NCBI GenBank assembly: GCA_038501625.1
Contig: JAZAYU010000115.1
Coordinates: 214,501-278,500, forward strand
DNA from: Corbicula japonica
Lineage: Eukaryota; Mollusca; Bivalvia; Venerida; Cyrenidae
DNA length: 64,000 bases
Direction of reading: 5' to 3'
Shown here: positions 1 to 11,771 of the stretch, piece after piece
Layout of the letters: each line of letters starts with the position of its first letter
Numbering within the stretch: position 1 is the stretch's first letter
Position numbers and translations under genes: made by a program
Notes under the pieces: generated by a model
The model's input: only the letters and a program-made list of their open reading frames with translations
Database searches by the model: none
What the model was told of the DNA's origin: nothing

Positions 1-146
1 GAATATGTCCTAAACTGGCATTTTGTTCTTATTTTAACCTGTCTTGAACAGCCATCTGTGTAGAGCAACCACTTTTTGTCACTCCGTTGGGTGGCTGCTA
101 AAGACAGTTTTGTATAAGAATATCTTAACACTAGAATAACTAGAAT

Positions 147-357
147 GTGTCCGCGGACACTCAGATGCCCCCACCATAACAACATTTGTAACAAAGGACC
201 ATAACTCTTGTAACTCTACACATCCTGCTTGGTCATGTGTGCAAGTATGAAAGAAATCTGCTCAATAGTTAATGAAGATTTGGGGGATGTTCATACATAC
301 AGACATACAGACAAGTGCAACTCTTTATGCCCCCCCCACTTTGTGGGGGCATAAAAA
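147..357. repeat. Short inverted-repeat element with GGGGGCATA ends
   Basis: The stretch opens with a perfect 14-bp palindrome (GTGTCCGCGGACAC, 147-160). It then runs from GATGCCCCCACC to a matching end reading GTGGGGGCATA near 345-353. The interior carries a 'ggaccataactc' motif like that in other repeats of this window. No coding potential was seen. It is probably a non-autonomous element; the family is not identified. Confidence 0.5.
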
Positions 358-1017
358 GGATTTAGAACTTTCAAATAGAGTCTTTATTTCAATTCACCTG
401 TTCTTAGTAAACAGGGGACAGGATTGAGCTTGTGACCCCAAAAACCCTAACGGTGGCTGTGCCACTTGAGCCAGATTCCCCACAAATAGACTAAAAAGCT
501 CTGACATTTGTCTAGTGGTCACCAATGATAGGTCATATTCTAAATCTGCAAGAGAATGATTCAGGGTTACAATTTGTGCTCAGATTTCAGACAAAAAAAT
601 TTATTTCTGGGGACAAATGTTGCAAATGAAATTTTGTCATGAAAAGCTTATACTTCCATCATAGTACATTGTATTGTAATAATTTTGTTCACAAATTTTC
701 ATGAATTATGTTTAAGAAAACAAAAAAAAAAGTTATTGAAACAGCCCCAATCTTACACGGTTCTTGTTATACATGATATAATTCTCTTACACTCTTGCAC
801 TAATATTTATTCCTAAATCCTTGAATAATGTTGTTTTTAAGAATAAGTTGATATTAAAACTGATGCCAAACCATATGCCAGATTCTTAAAAAAAGCATGT
901 ACATGACAGTTACCTGTTGTTTTTTCTTGGGAAATAAAATAAATAGCATGCAATAACACTCATATTCATGAAAACATATGTTTAAATTCTGGTAATTTAA
1001 CTAAGTGCGAAAGATAA
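358..1017. other. AT-rich stretch without gene
   Basis: Apart from the tRNA-like segment at 413-485, I see only AT-rich sequence with a short poly-A run near 720. No convincing ORF, splice-site pair or structured repeat is visible. Confidence 0.5.
413..485 (-). repeat. Possible tRNA-like SINE head
   Basis: On the minus strand a box-A-like TGGCTCAAGTGG is followed about 33 bases later by a box-B-like AAGCTCAATCC, which is the layout of an RNA polymerase III promoter. The acceptor-stem ends do not pair well, so this is not a functional tRNA gene by eye. A SINE remnant is the likeliest reading; chance resemblance remains possible. Confidence 0.3.
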
Positions 1018-1152
1018 GAAAAATAAATCTCGAGACCAGTCTCAAATCTCAGGCATCTGATTGGCTGAAATGGTGACTAGTTGCCATTTCAACCAATTAG
1101 ATGCTTGAGATTTGAGACTGAAGTTCAATCTTAGTTTTTTGATCTTGGGCCC
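1018..1152. repeat. P2 palindromic element, full hairpin
   Basis: The two arms are inverted copies: the left reads GAGACCAGTCTCAAATCTC then CATCTGATTGGCTGAAATGG, and the right carries the complement. This is the hairpin family that recurs at 23.3, 32.1, 32.5, 41.4, 42.5 and 61.6 kb. No coding potential. Confidence 0.75.
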
Positions 1153-1500
1153 AGGGTAATATTAGTGTTTCAAAACAGTTATGATGCCAATTTCATCAAT
1201 GATGGTTCAAAGTTTCCCAGCAACATGCTTACTGTTAATGATCATAATTGGCACAAATTGATTGCACTTATAATTACTGAACATCTAAATTGTCTGTTAG
1301 GTAAATCTAAACAAGACTTCTCTAAAAATAACATCATAACAGAACTCATTAAATGTAACTGTTTCCTGGAAATGTTTGCATCTACAACATTTTACTGAGG
1401 ATTTTACTGGTACACACTCTGGCAAAGACTAATGTTCAGTTTTTGACAAAATGTTGACAAAACTTTATTAACTCGTTAATCAATTACATGAGTTTAAACG

Positions 1501-1611
1501 GGTGTGCTACCAGTGTAGATCCAGATCAGCAAGAACATCCATGCAGTCTAATAAGGATCTGCAATGTTCACATTTTGGCTAGAAATAAACTAATGTAAAT
1601 CAAAAAGCAAA
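1501..1611. repeat. P1 palindromic element, first-half fragment
   Basis: Contains the P1 core GTGTAGATCCAGATCAGC and the loop that follows it ('gctagaaataaac'). The second hairpin and the right TTAA end are missing. Confidence 0.7.
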
Positions 1612-1965
1612 CAAATAAACAATTGCAAATTATAATGATACAATATGCCTGATATTCTGTGCACGATTCAAAGATTTAAAAGAGTAAATGAATAGATTGA
1701 AACAAGATTTTCTATTACAAAAAATAATAAAGGGCCAAAAGTCTATTAAAATCATCACAGGAAAAAACCTTTCATTCATGGACATCATACCATTAAAAAT
1801 GTAATTCGAACTGAATTGCAATACTATTAACTAATTACTGATTAAATTATTATTGATCAGGTTATATCTTTATTTTATATTCTGGTTATACACAAAATTA
1901 AGTTTCAGGTAAAAATCTTTTCAAAACATCATTATTTCAAAACAGATATACCTTGATTGAAACAG
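1612..1965. other. AT-rich stretch without gene
   Basis: Nothing recognisable; the small open frame on the minus strand here has no features of a real protein. Confidence 0.4.
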
Positions 1966-2350
1966 ATGACATATATCGAGAACTATGTCAAAAGAACAAA
2001 TACTTTCCAAGTTATAAGCAATTATGTTACATATTTAAGTTGTTTGAATGGGGGATAACTAAAAAGTAAATCAGGAGTTATCATTCTTGTTGTGACAGAT
2101 GGCTTTGTTCATGCAGATGACATATTCCAAATATTAAGTTGATAATCTATTATTGAATATTATGATAGTATTATTGAGTACTATCTAAGTTATAAGCAAC
2201 ATTAAGTTTCATATTATTTTGTAATTTAAATGGGCATAACTCATAAAATAGTGAAACAGGAGTTATCATTCTTGTTGTTACAAATGGATTTGTTCATGCT
2301 GATGACATATTCCAAGTATTAAGGGAATCAGACAAGTACTCTTAGTAACT
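1966..2350. repeat. Two diverged tandem units of about 185 bp
   Basis: The phrase CAGGAGTTATCATTCTTGTT occurs at 2072 and again at 2257, and the flanking text ('gatgacatattccaa', 'aagttataagcaa') is repeated at the same spacing. These are two diverged copies of one unit, of the long tandem type common in this window. Confidence 0.65.
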
Positions 2351-2399
2351 GGCAACACTGAGTTTCATATTAAAGTTGGGGAATATCAGATGACTACAA

Positions 2400-2745
2400 G
2401 GATCCCTAAAATAACAAGAGGCAATCACTGTTGCTAAAATTGTAGCAGGAAAAGAATCTTTTTAAAGATTTATATTTATACAAAGAGCCATAACTCTGGT
2501 AAAAAATGATTGCTTGAAAAATATATTTTTCTGATTGTCTTCACATCCTGCCTGATCATCTCTACCAGATTGTCAGATCAAAGAAAAAGTGAACACTGAA
2601 ATCAACTCATTACGATTTATAAGTATTTCATAATGGAAGGCCATAACTCCATCAAAACTGGGCACATGAAAAATCATTTCTTACAAAATCCTGCCTGTCA
2701 ATCATCTGTGCAAGGCTGAAAGAAATGGGCCAAACAGTCATGAGA
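2400..2745. repeat. Diverged repeat with 'ccataactc' units
   Basis: 'gccataactctggta' (about 2489) and 'gccataactccatca' (about 2640) each precede a 'cctgcctg...tcatct' phrase. This looks like two old copies of a unit of about 150 bp. No gene is visible. Confidence 0.45.
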
Positions 2746-3390
2746 CACAAATTTGGTAAAGTACAGAAAACAGTAACTCAATATGTTGCACACTTAGTAT
2801 AAGCATAACAACCCAATAAAATAATAAAACAACATCTGACTTTCTGAGAAATAAAAATAAACAAAATCCAAAAAAATTTCCAGATGGCTCTGGTATCCAC
2901 CGCCATTGGATGTTTATTGGTTCAACCTGAATGTGAGAAGATAATGAAGATTGCAGTGAAGAAAAACACAATCAATTCCAGGTTGTCAAAATACCAGCTA
3001 TCATCATCACCTTTGCCAAATGTTTCTGTCACTTCTATAAGAATCTGCCCAATCAAATTATCACCTTGTTTTGACAAGCTCTTCAATTTTAGAGGTAAAA
3101 ACAGTGTATACATGCAGGTTTTATTATGCTGGTCTAAATTTCTTACAAAAGTATGCAGGAAGAATTAATTCCAAAGACTTTCACCATGACAAGAATTCTG
3201 GTAATTAGCATACAATTTTTTTAGCTCCTGAAGTTTGGAAAATTCAGTACTCAGATAGCTTTCCGATCAAGTACAGTGGGTACTTGCTACTTTCCTGCTG
3301 TATAGAATCGACTGCCTGTATTGAAGATGCCTGTCATTATCTACCAGTCAATAACAGTCATTTTAAAAAGGAGGCTTAACATTGCTTTAA
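2746..3390. other. No recognisable feature
   Basis: Open frames of up to 94 codons overlap on both strands here. None shows a domain, a splice context or a codon pattern that would support a gene. Confidence 0.4.
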
Positions 3391-3660
3391 TCCTTTACTC
3401 CATATATAGACATTCATGTGCGACCAGTGTAGATCCAGACCAGCTGTCACAGGCATGCTGTCTGATCTTGATCTCAGTGTAGATCCAGACCAGCTGTCAC
3501 AGGCATGCTGTCTGATCTTGATCTACACTGGTCACATCTTGGGTAACATAATGAATCTAACAGCAGTGTAGATCCTGATCAGATGGGACAGATGTGCTGG
3601 CAGATCTGGATCTACTCAGTATGCCCATGAATAACAGCCATTATCCTACAGAGTAAAGGA
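3391..3660. repeat. P1 palindromic element with internal 50-bp duplication
   Basis: A full-length copy flanked by TTAA at 3387-3390 and 3661-3664. The first hairpin arm is duplicated in tandem: 3425-3474 and 3475-3524 are the same 50 bases with no mismatch. This lengthens the copy to about 270 bp. Confidence 0.85.
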
Positions 3661-3664
3661 TTAA

Positions 3665-4799
3665 ATACTTGAATGACGTTCAATCACATTATTACTCACT
3701 TGATAAGCAAAATATGATTTCGGTACTTTATAAGCAGAGTCAATAAGGTTTCCATTTGAAAAACAAACTTTCCATTACTCAAGTACATGTACATATATTG
3801 ACTACTTTTTACACGGATGTTTGATGGAGTACCAAGTACTTGGATACTTTTTCTCATTGCTAGTTTAAATAGCATTTTGAACCAAGCTTCCTGTATTGAC
3901 TGTTTCTAAAAATAGTTATTGGGGAAAACCACTATAGCTTTAGTGTTTTTGGGGCAGACATTAGATCTAACATTTTGCTTTAAAATGCATTTATGTGGTT
4001 AACAAGTTGATGTTTTTTGTGTAACAAATGCTAGTGCACCTATAAACTTAAGTGTACAATTCATAAATTTATTAGCTGGACATAGCGAAAGGATCAAAAT
4101 CAAAATGGAGATGCACCAGTAATTATATGACTGATGTATAAATATATATGATGGATGCACAGCTACAGGTATTTTATATGTGCACCTTTAAATTCATATG
4201 TCTGTTGGATAAATTTATATGCCCAATGCATACATTTTCAGGTGCACCAGTAACTTTGTATGTAATCGTACGTGCACCTTCAACTTACATGTACTTTTGA
4301 GCCTTTTCTTCCGCCATATATTTTAACATGTTTTTCTTACCTATTCACCCTTTGGCTTGCACCATCTCTTAGCTTTTAAAATAATAAATCTTTAATTCTA
4401 AACAGCATGAGGTTTCTATATTTGTATAACGAGTGTTATCACTGTGAGAACTTAATAATTGTTACCATTTTAATGTTTCAAAATATGCCATTCACTTTCA
4501 AATAAACTATATTTATTTCATTGTTAAAAATTCTATCTAATGAAGGCCAAAAAGTATGTATATGCTTTGAGCCAGAGAATTTTCCACATGTAGAAATGTT
4601 TTATCCGTAATTATTTTTTCTGAGCCATTTAAAATTAAATTTTTTAAATTAACATAGATGCATTCGATAAAAAGATTATGCAAAGTTTCCCAAGCATTGA
4701 GCCATCTGACAGGTGTGAGTCCTAGCTGCCCCGGACAGTGATTGATTTTACTCTTTTTTCAATTGATACACATAATATATCATGTGGGCCAACAGTGTT
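3665..4799. other. AT-rich stretch with a weak GTGCACC repeat
   Basis: Between about 4110 and 4290 the motif 'tgcacc' recurs beside 'agtaa' or 'ttcaa/tttaaa' phrases, suggesting a degraded tandem repeat. The rest has no visible feature. Confidence 0.4.
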
Positions 4800-4930
4800 C
4801 ACAATGTAGATCCAGATCAGCAGGCACATCCGTGCCATCTGATTAGGATAGATCTGCACTGTTTGCTTCTAGGTCAGAAATAACTCCATGATTCTGAAAG
4901 CAAACAATGCAGATCCTGATCAGATGGCAT
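4800..4930. repeat. P1 palindromic element, 3'-truncated
   Basis: Carries the first hairpin (AATGTAGATCCAGATCAGC and its partner) and the start of the second (GCAGATCCTGATCAGATGGC). It then breaks off into a T-rich run. Confidence 0.75.
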
Positions 4931-5389
4931 GTTTTTTTTTTCCTGTTTTTGTTGTGCTTTGATATCCTTTGATTTTAGGTTGTGCTGAGAAATAAATGTG
5001 ATATTGGAATTACATGCGTGTAAATGTGACCTTGAGGTTTTGTAACTTTATTGTGTGTATCTTCTCACAAATTCTTGATAAACATTTTGGGGGGAACCTC
5101 AATTTTTTTTGCCCAAAGTGAAGACCAATTTTGAATAAAGAAACTTTTGTTATAATGTAAGTTCTCACATACAAAATTGTTTTGTTTTACATCCCATATG
5201 ACATTGTCTTAAAGCTGTTTTATATTCTTTGATATAGAGGCATATTTGTTTGCTTCAGTTTCAACAACATAATCTTCCAGTACATAACTGCTGTTCCCGG
5301 CATAAAATTAGCTGATAAAATGACTGGGGATTATAGTTATATGCACTTGACATGTATATATATTATACAAATAAGTATTGCATATCGTT

Positions 5390-5465
5390 GAGTGTGCAGG
5401 CTGATCTGGATCTTCATTGGTTGCACATGAGATATTAATAAGCTATATCCATGAAGTAAAGTATG
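5390..5465. repeat. P1 palindromic element, right-end fragment
   Basis: Only the last arm remains: GCTGATCTGGATCTTCATTG followed by 'ggttgcaca' and the 'ccatgaagtaaag' end. Confidence 0.6.
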
Positions 5466-5480
5466 CAACCATGGGATAAA

Positions 5481-6301
5481 CAGTAAAACTTCAAAAAACT
5501 CAAATACTCAGGGGGATTTTGAAAATGTTCGAGCTTTCAATGGGTCTTAATTTTTGAGGTTTTTCTTTATAAGGTCCGATTTTTTTTCAGCCAACTCGTA
5601 TAAACACATGTTTGTGACCTTATTGTTAACTATGATATCGAAATATCATCTAAATTATTAAACAATTCATTTGACACTGTATTTTGTGAAACCGTAATAT
5701 CTGTTTGAAATTTTTTTGATGTATTTTTTAAGAAAATGGCTTTTTAAACATTTTGTGTTGACATCGTCCGAAAACTAGTACACTTTACAAACAGTGCATC
5801 ATTATTTATGCATCACATGTAAAAATTACAAAGAAACAAATTGCCAAGTTTCTTATTCTTTTATTTGAGATAAAATTAATCATAATTAAATTCTCAAAAT
5901 TACCGTCTCAACGCATCAGCCTACCGAGTTATCTTTTTCATCAGAACCTGTTTTTAATCGGATCATTAAATCACAATGGACACTGGCTATTGACACTTAA
6001 TTGTCAATATAACCTGTCACAATGTGCAAAAACTTTGTGTCACAGTTTACCAATTACTTTCGCAAGGTGCGAAAAATTTATCGGTTGTTTATTACACGAG
6101 TTTTCCAAAGTAAACAAAGAAGAAATATGCTTCAAGGTACCGACACCAGTCCTGTCCTCGAGATTTCGAGTTTTTGAAATTCGAGTTTTCCATTGTATTT
6201 TTATATAGAATATACAAGAAAATTGCCCAGACCAGCAAAACTACTTCCAGTTTTCCCGAGTGCTTGAGTTTTTGATGTTTGAGTTTTAGAAGTTTTAGTG
6301 T
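5481..6301. mobile_element. Non-autonomous DNA transposon, pogo/Tc1-like ends
   Basis: The left end CAGTAAAACTTCAAAAAACTC matches in inverted orientation the right end (GAGTTTTAGAAGTTTTAGTG), with TA-containing flanks. The CAGTRAAAC-type terminus and TA target are typical of pogo/Tc1-mariner relatives. I see no transposase motif in the 821 bp, so it is probably an internally deleted copy. The class assignment is an inference from the ends only. Confidence 0.55.
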
Positions 6302-6862
6302 ATGTCGTATCAATGAAATTAAGGGTTTCCTGGGTGATTAAAACAAAGGATTATTTTCTCCTTAATGTGAGAATTACTTTAAATTCACATTTTGTTAATA
6401 TTTCATAAGCATTCTGTTTTAAATTACACACTACAAATTAGGTAAAAAGTATCTGCTACCTCAAGGTGCACTGTCACCATGAAATTTAATGGAAGCTATA
6501 CATTTTCCTTCTCCATTCATATTTAATGAAGGAAGGTTAAGAACCCAAGAATTAATTACAATGACTATCAGATTTTTCCTCTGGGACAATTGTTTATTGA
6601 GGTTTTATGGGAAACAATAGGGATACACTCCACCATGTCTGAACCAGTTTCATTTATTATGCAGGGGGTACTAAGAGAATGTGAGAAAGTGTTTTGGTCT
6701 GCTAAATCAATTATTGAAGGTGTTTACAGTAAATGAATCTGTGTTCTGGATGACCGGTAATTAATGTCTGGTTTAATCAAGCTCAGATCTTGACCTTAAC
6801 ACTTAAGAAGAGGAAGTACTTACAACAGTTTTATGCTTGCTTTGTACCAGAAAACAATATAC
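6302..6862. other. No recognisable feature
   Basis: Ordinary AT-rich sequence with no convincing ORF or repeat. Confidence 0.4.
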
Positions 6863-7646
6863 AACAAGAGTGCCAAACTGACACAAAATACGCCCGTCAA
6901 AATGCTGATCATCAAAGTTGCGTAACGATCCAATGAAAATTATTCATCTTGGAGAGCAGATACCACTAATTCAGTTTTTGGACAATTCAAGGGCCATAAT
7001 TCAGGAGTGCCTGGGGGGATTTGGCAGGTTATAGAACTTGGTCGAGATATTATGCCCACCAACATATTCACCAAGTTTGATAAAGACTGGATGAAAACTC
7101 TTTGACTTAGAGAGCGGAAACAGTAATTTTGGACAATTCAATGGCCATAATTCAGGAGTGCCTGGGGGGATTTGGCTGGTTATAGAACTTGGTCGAGATA
7201 TTATGCCCACCAACATATTCACCAAGTTTGATAAAGACCGGATGAAAACTCTTTGACTTAGAGAGCGTAAACCCTTATTTGGATAATTCAAGGGCCATAA
7301 TTCAGGAGTGCATGGGGGGGATTTGGCTGGTTATAGAACTTGGTCCAGATATTATGGCCACCAACATATTCACCAAGTTTGATAAAGACAGGACAAAAAC
7401 TCTTTGACTTAGAGAGCGGAAACCCAAACTTTGGACAATTAAAGGGCAATAATTCAGGAGTGCCTGGGGGGATTTGGCTGGTTATAGAACTTGGTCGAGA
7501 CATTATGCACACCAACATATTCACCAAGTTTGATAAAGACCTGATGAAAACTCTTTGACTTAGAGAGCCGAAACCCTGTGGACCCCGCTCGCCCGCTGCA
7601 GGTGTTCCCATAATACGTCCCGTTTTTCAAACGGGCGTATAAAAAA
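6863..7646. mobile_element. Composite element enclosing a 151-bp tandem array
   Basis: The left boundary region holds AAAATACGCCCGTCAAAA and the right boundary holds its inverse (about 7626-7642, AAACGGGCGTATAAAA). They bracket the four-unit array and a short GC-rich block (GACCCCGCTCGCCCGCTGC). This looks like a non-autonomous transposon carrying internal tandem repeats. No protein is encoded. Confidence 0.6.
6976..7578. repeat. Tandem array, four units of about 151 bp
   Basis: 'ggacaattcaa' or a close variant starts at 6980, 7131, 7281 and 7433, giving periods of 150-152. Each unit contains 'gccataattcaggagtg', 'cttggtcgagatatta' and 'ttgacttagagagcg' with a few substitutions. Small open frames on both strands (to 107 codons) are by-products of the repeat. 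Confidence 0.9.
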
Positions 7647-8408
7647 TGTATAACTGTAAAGGAATTACTCAAAATACTTTCTGAAAGTTTCACAAAGCAA
7701 AAGCTAATGGAGGATAGCATGCTTGACCTTTTTGGAAACTGTCAGTAATAAATGGACAAAATTTAGGAAGTAATTGGGAAAGGGGCATAATTCCATCAAA
7801 ATGGAATTATGGAAATACATCAATATGGTGTGATTGGAAATGTGTTCATATGTTTCGTATACAGAGCTGCTAAGTTTTAAGGCAATCCTATAAGCATATT
7901 TTTGTGTTTAACAAGGGTCATAATTTGTATTAAATTCAAAGAAGAGTAAGCTAACTTGTTTGTTTCACAAGACAGTTTCCAATCTTACTTATAAGCAGTT
8001 TCTCAAATATGTGCAATATAGTATAGCTTGCATGCAATACATTAACCAAATTTTTTCGTTGCCAAAAAGGGCAAGTCAATAAAGAGTTACAGAACTTGAC
8101 AGTCTGATACCCTTGAAGACATTAACAGTTTCAGATCAACCAAATCAGTGGTTATTGAGATATATGCATTAAACAAGCTTTGCAAAACTTAAAGCAAGTT
8201 ACTGCAGCAACGCTTTGCCAAAGCAAATAGTCTTGAACCACTAGCACTTGACCATCTGCTCTACCCCACACCCTGCCAACCCTTAATAATACACCCATGT
8301 TTTTTTGTAAAATTAGTGTTAAGTCACTGATATTATACCATTCTATTAAAATAAGCAATAATTCACCATCAGAATCATAGTTTTAAAAAATCATATTCTA
8401 TGTATTGC
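7647..8408. other. Diverged repeat-like sequence, no gene
   Basis: Phrases such as 'ggggcataattccatca' and 'agggtcataatttgtatta' resemble the units of nearby arrays, but no period can be fixed by eye. A minus-strand frame of 68 codons is not supported as a gene. Confidence 0.4.
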
Positions 8409-9290
8409 TAGAACTCAAAGTCCCAAGGGACTGATGATTTACTTTGAATGATTGCGAACTTCGAGTTATCGCGATTTTGACTTTTCTGTAACACCATTCT
8501 AGTTTTATAAGAAATGATATGCAATTATTGCGGCACCATAGGATACATACCTATAGCAAATGTTTGTTGTCAAGTTTGCTCAATAAAAAAAGATATTTAT
8601 TTTTAAATAATTTTATCACTCAGTTTTATTTTCATGATTATATTAACAAAGATCGATGAAGAAACAACATTTTCACAAATTTTAACGCATATCATTGTAC
8701 AAACATGAAACATTATTCTGAATAGAAAGATGACTTGTTTTCCGATCCAGGTATCCTCCAAGTTTACTGGATCCTTCACTGGATTCCTTGGAAAAACTGA
8801 TATAAATCATTTTATCATTTTTCCTTATGCCATATGTGAACTGATGTTTGCTCGTTGATACAAGCTGTAGAATCGAATAATGAAAAGTTGTTTTATAGAA
8901 AGTAAAATTAACAACTCCAAATGTTTGTTTGAAACTAATTTGAGACAAATCACTCTAATTGTTTGCTTCACAAACATATCATTACAATGACGTGCAACTA
9001 ACAACTTATTCTGACATGTTGGCCATAAACAAAAGACTCAGAACATATTTGCGTGAAGTGTAAAAAATTGTGCCAATAAATTTACTTCGAGTTATCTCTA
9101 TCAAATTGTGCTTATTTCTTGATCAAGAGACTTATTGATATGTTCGAGATATTAAAAATTTTGAGTTATTGCGTTTCGAGTTATCACAACTTTTTTTCAG
9201 TTAAATATATAAGGAAAATTGACAGCTGACTTCGAGTTAAACCCTCATTTCTAGTTATCATGTTACCAGTTATCGCAATTCCACTGTATT
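8409..9290. mobile_element. Degraded pogo/Tigger-like element
   Basis: The motif 'ttcgagttatcgc' or a variant recurs at about 8459, 9087, 9173, 9231 and 9258. The right end reads TTATCGCAATTCCACTGTAT, i.e. an inverted ACAGTGGAATTGCG terminus next to TA. This resembles ends of pogo/Tigger-type transposons. The left end is not clear, and no transposase frame remains. Confidence 0.45.
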
Positions 9291-9325
9291 ATAATTGAAA
9301 TTATATACATGTACACTGTAACTTA

Positions 9326-10262
9326 GGCCTAAAAAAAAAATAGTTGTGTTTCTGGTGGCCCGACCGACCCTACTTTTTTACCGCCGACCGTAACTTTTTT
9401 TTTGACTTGGAAAAAAATATCGAAGCATCGTTGTGGTCTCCAGTCGTCATGGATAGATTGGCCGAAGACGACAACGATATTTTGTAACGACGACATTTTG
9501 TTTAATTCGACAACGACGTTTTGTTTTATTCGTCTGCGAAAATCACAACCGCCGTAGTAAATGTTGTATGTTGGTATGAACCACATTTGGAGATCAGGCC
9601 TCTCACTAGACTTGCAAATCAGGGAGAAGTTTTTGCCATAATTTTAATAAATTATGGAGAAGTTTGCAGTCAACAGCATTGTTTCCCCATAAAGTCCATA
9701 TAAAATGACTTCTCCCATAGCTCAAAGAAGGGAGAAGTCTGGTCACTTTTAGGAGACTACTTCTCCCAAGTCTCCCTCTAGTGAGAGCCCTGGAGTTAGT
9801 GGATTTTTTATTATGTCTGACACTTGAAAAATCTCACAAATGTATTATTTAAAAGCAATGGTCAGCTAAAGTTGGTATTTTGTCAGGAACTATTCAAGCT
9901 TATCAGTTTTCTAGTTATGTAAAGACTAAAACAGGTTGACTGAAATAGTTTGGTGTAAATTTTGATATTCCCTCAATAGCGAGAATATACATGCTGTTAT
10001 ATACATGAATAACAATTGAAACAATTTTCAAGTTTAATTTGTATTTTCAAGTATTTGTGTTCATTACAAACAGTAGAAGAACATAAAAACATGTACTTAC
10101 TAGTTATTATTTTGTGCTATTGACATAAAACAACATGTTAGGAATAACAAGCTTAACACTTTTATCCATTAATAATTAATAAAAAAAAAAAAAAAAGCCT
10201 ACCTACCGACCCTGTTTTTTTTGGCTACGCCACCAGAAACACAAGTATTTTTTTTTTAGGCC
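9326..10262. mobile_element. DNA transposon with 34-bp TIRs and TTA duplication
   Basis: The left terminus GGCCTAAAAAAAAAATAGTT continues through TGTGTTTCTGGTGGC. Its inverse closes the element at 10262, with one mismatch in about 34 bases that I can see. TTA flanks both sides (9323-9325 and 10263-10265). A 3-bp TTA/TWA duplication is characteristic of PIF/Harbinger elements, so this is probably a non-autonomous member. Just inside both ends are direct 'ctaccgaccct'-like phrases. The interior repeats 'acgacattttgtt' near 9467-9527. A second inverted-repeat element lies inside it. No transposase motif is seen. Confidence 0.8.
9595..9793. mobile_element. Nested short inverted-repeat element
   Basis: The left end CAGGCCTCTCACTAGACTT and right end CCTCTAGTGAGAGCCCTGG are inverted copies with an indel. 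'ggagaagt' and its complement 'acttctcc' recur within. It lies wholly inside the 9326-10262 element, so it is younger than that insertion. Confidence 0.6.
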
Positions 10263-10890
10263 TTATGGACTTTTTTTACGAACAATGATTTTGATAGTAT
10301 TTATTAGTGTAAATATAAGGATTGAATTGATATCTGACGGTTTTTCATTTGGGTATGAAAAACAGATGGGTTGTTTAAAGTATGGGTAAAGCACACACCT
10401 AATACAACTCAGCTGTTTTCCATCAAATATGATTCAATTCATAAGTATGCTTCATATTAGTTACTCCACTAACCTCTGACATTCTGACACAACAAGTTCT
10501 TAAATATCAGTATTTGTTATTTTCCACTGCAATGTTCTAGTTATCTATATTCAGTTATGATTTAAAAAAATACAATGTGGCACAGCTTGACTATTGTTAC
10601 CATTCAGGGCATATGATGTTGTCGCCTTAGTGCAAACATGGTATAGGTAACATTGAAATAAGAAGGAGTTATACCATTTTTGCACGAAGGTGATGATGTA
10701 TAAGGTCTGAAATATAATCAACAGAATCACTTGAAGCGCTGAATATAATAGTAGATATAGATGAATCGTGGTTGTGTGTACATGTTTGTATCCAAAGTTG
10801 TGATGGAACAATTCTGTCAGATCTTTATGTGGTGTTGGAATCCAGTGATGGTATTGGGAAAATGTGATGTTAATTTACTTATTTTGGGAA
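10263..10890. other. No recognisable feature
   Basis: AT-rich; the 86-codon minus-strand frame has no recognisable family features. Confidence 0.4.
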
Positions 10891-11123
10891 ATCCTGTTAC
10901 TCCATATGTTTTTTTATGTGTCTGTAAACATTGTTGATCCAGAACAGTTGGCAGGTCAATTTTGTTTGATCTGGATCTATGCTGGTTGCATCTTGGTCAG
11001 AGATAATCTAATGAATCTAAGAGCAAACGGTTGATCCTGATCAGAAGGCAATAATGTGCCAGCTGATCTGGATCTACACTGTTTGCCCAGGGGATTACAG
11101 CCATATCACATGGAGTAAAGGGT
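10891..11123. repeat. P1 palindromic element, full length but diverged
   Basis: Begins TCCTGTTACTCCATATG and ends GGAGTAAAGGGTTTAA. Both hairpins are recognisable (GTTGATCCAGAACAG; CCAGCTGATCTGGATCTACAC). The open frame that starts at 11054 is a by-product of the repeat. Confidence 0.75.
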
Positions 11124-11586
11124 TTAACATAATGAATGTGGGTATAGAACTAAAAACTTGGGGCAATGCTTTCCACATGGACTGCCATCAATGGGTTGGA
11201 GCCTCAGACAATATGCATAGCAAAAGAAATGTGTCTGCAGGCTTCTTTGATCAGCCTCTGTTTCAATACATGCAGGGAAACCTACTGATCTTTCTTCTAC
11301 ATCTGTTACAGATTCATCTAAGTTTATTACCTAAATAAAATGTTACAAATAAAAGAGCAGCCTCCACTGTATAAACAAGGCAACCTCTGGTGATGATGTT
11401 TTATTATTAGTCAGATAATGAAAGACAATAAAACATGCATTAAAGGCAGACTTAAACAACATTATGAACCATGTATCACAGCAATAATTCATGATCAAAC
11501 TTCAAACTACACTGATATACTGGCTGATAGAGAATGCATTAGGTGCAACAATGTATTGAATTAAAAGCTTATTTGTTTTACAACTT
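11124..11586. other. No recognisable feature
   Basis: I see nothing that supports a gene or a repeat family here. Confidence 0.35.
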
Positions 11587-11770
11587 AAACCTTTACTCTA
11601 TATCATCCAGGGTTTATCACATGTTTGACCATTGTTGATCCAGATCAAAAGGCACATCTGTGCTGTCTGGTCTGGATCTAGCTTGATGGCTTTTAGGTCA
11701 GACACATCCTAAAGAATCCATGAATCTATGAATGTGCTAGCTGATTTGGACCTACACTGAATGTGTTAAG
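11587..11770. repeat. P1 palindromic element, degraded
   Basis: TTAAACCTTTACTC opens the copy, followed by GTTGATCCAGATCAAAAGG. The second hairpin is shortened to its last arm (GCTAGCTGATTTGGACCTAC). Confidence 0.65.
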
Positions 11771-11771
11771 G

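Noticed and set aside
7001..7720. Three overlapping minus-strand frames of 88-107 codons as a repeat protein
   Set aside because: They follow the 151-bp tandem array, share the same translated phrase, and end in GC-rich element sequence; no family signature.
11054..11338. 94-codon frame as a gene
   Set aside because: Its first quarter is the right arm of a P1 element and the remainder has no family features.
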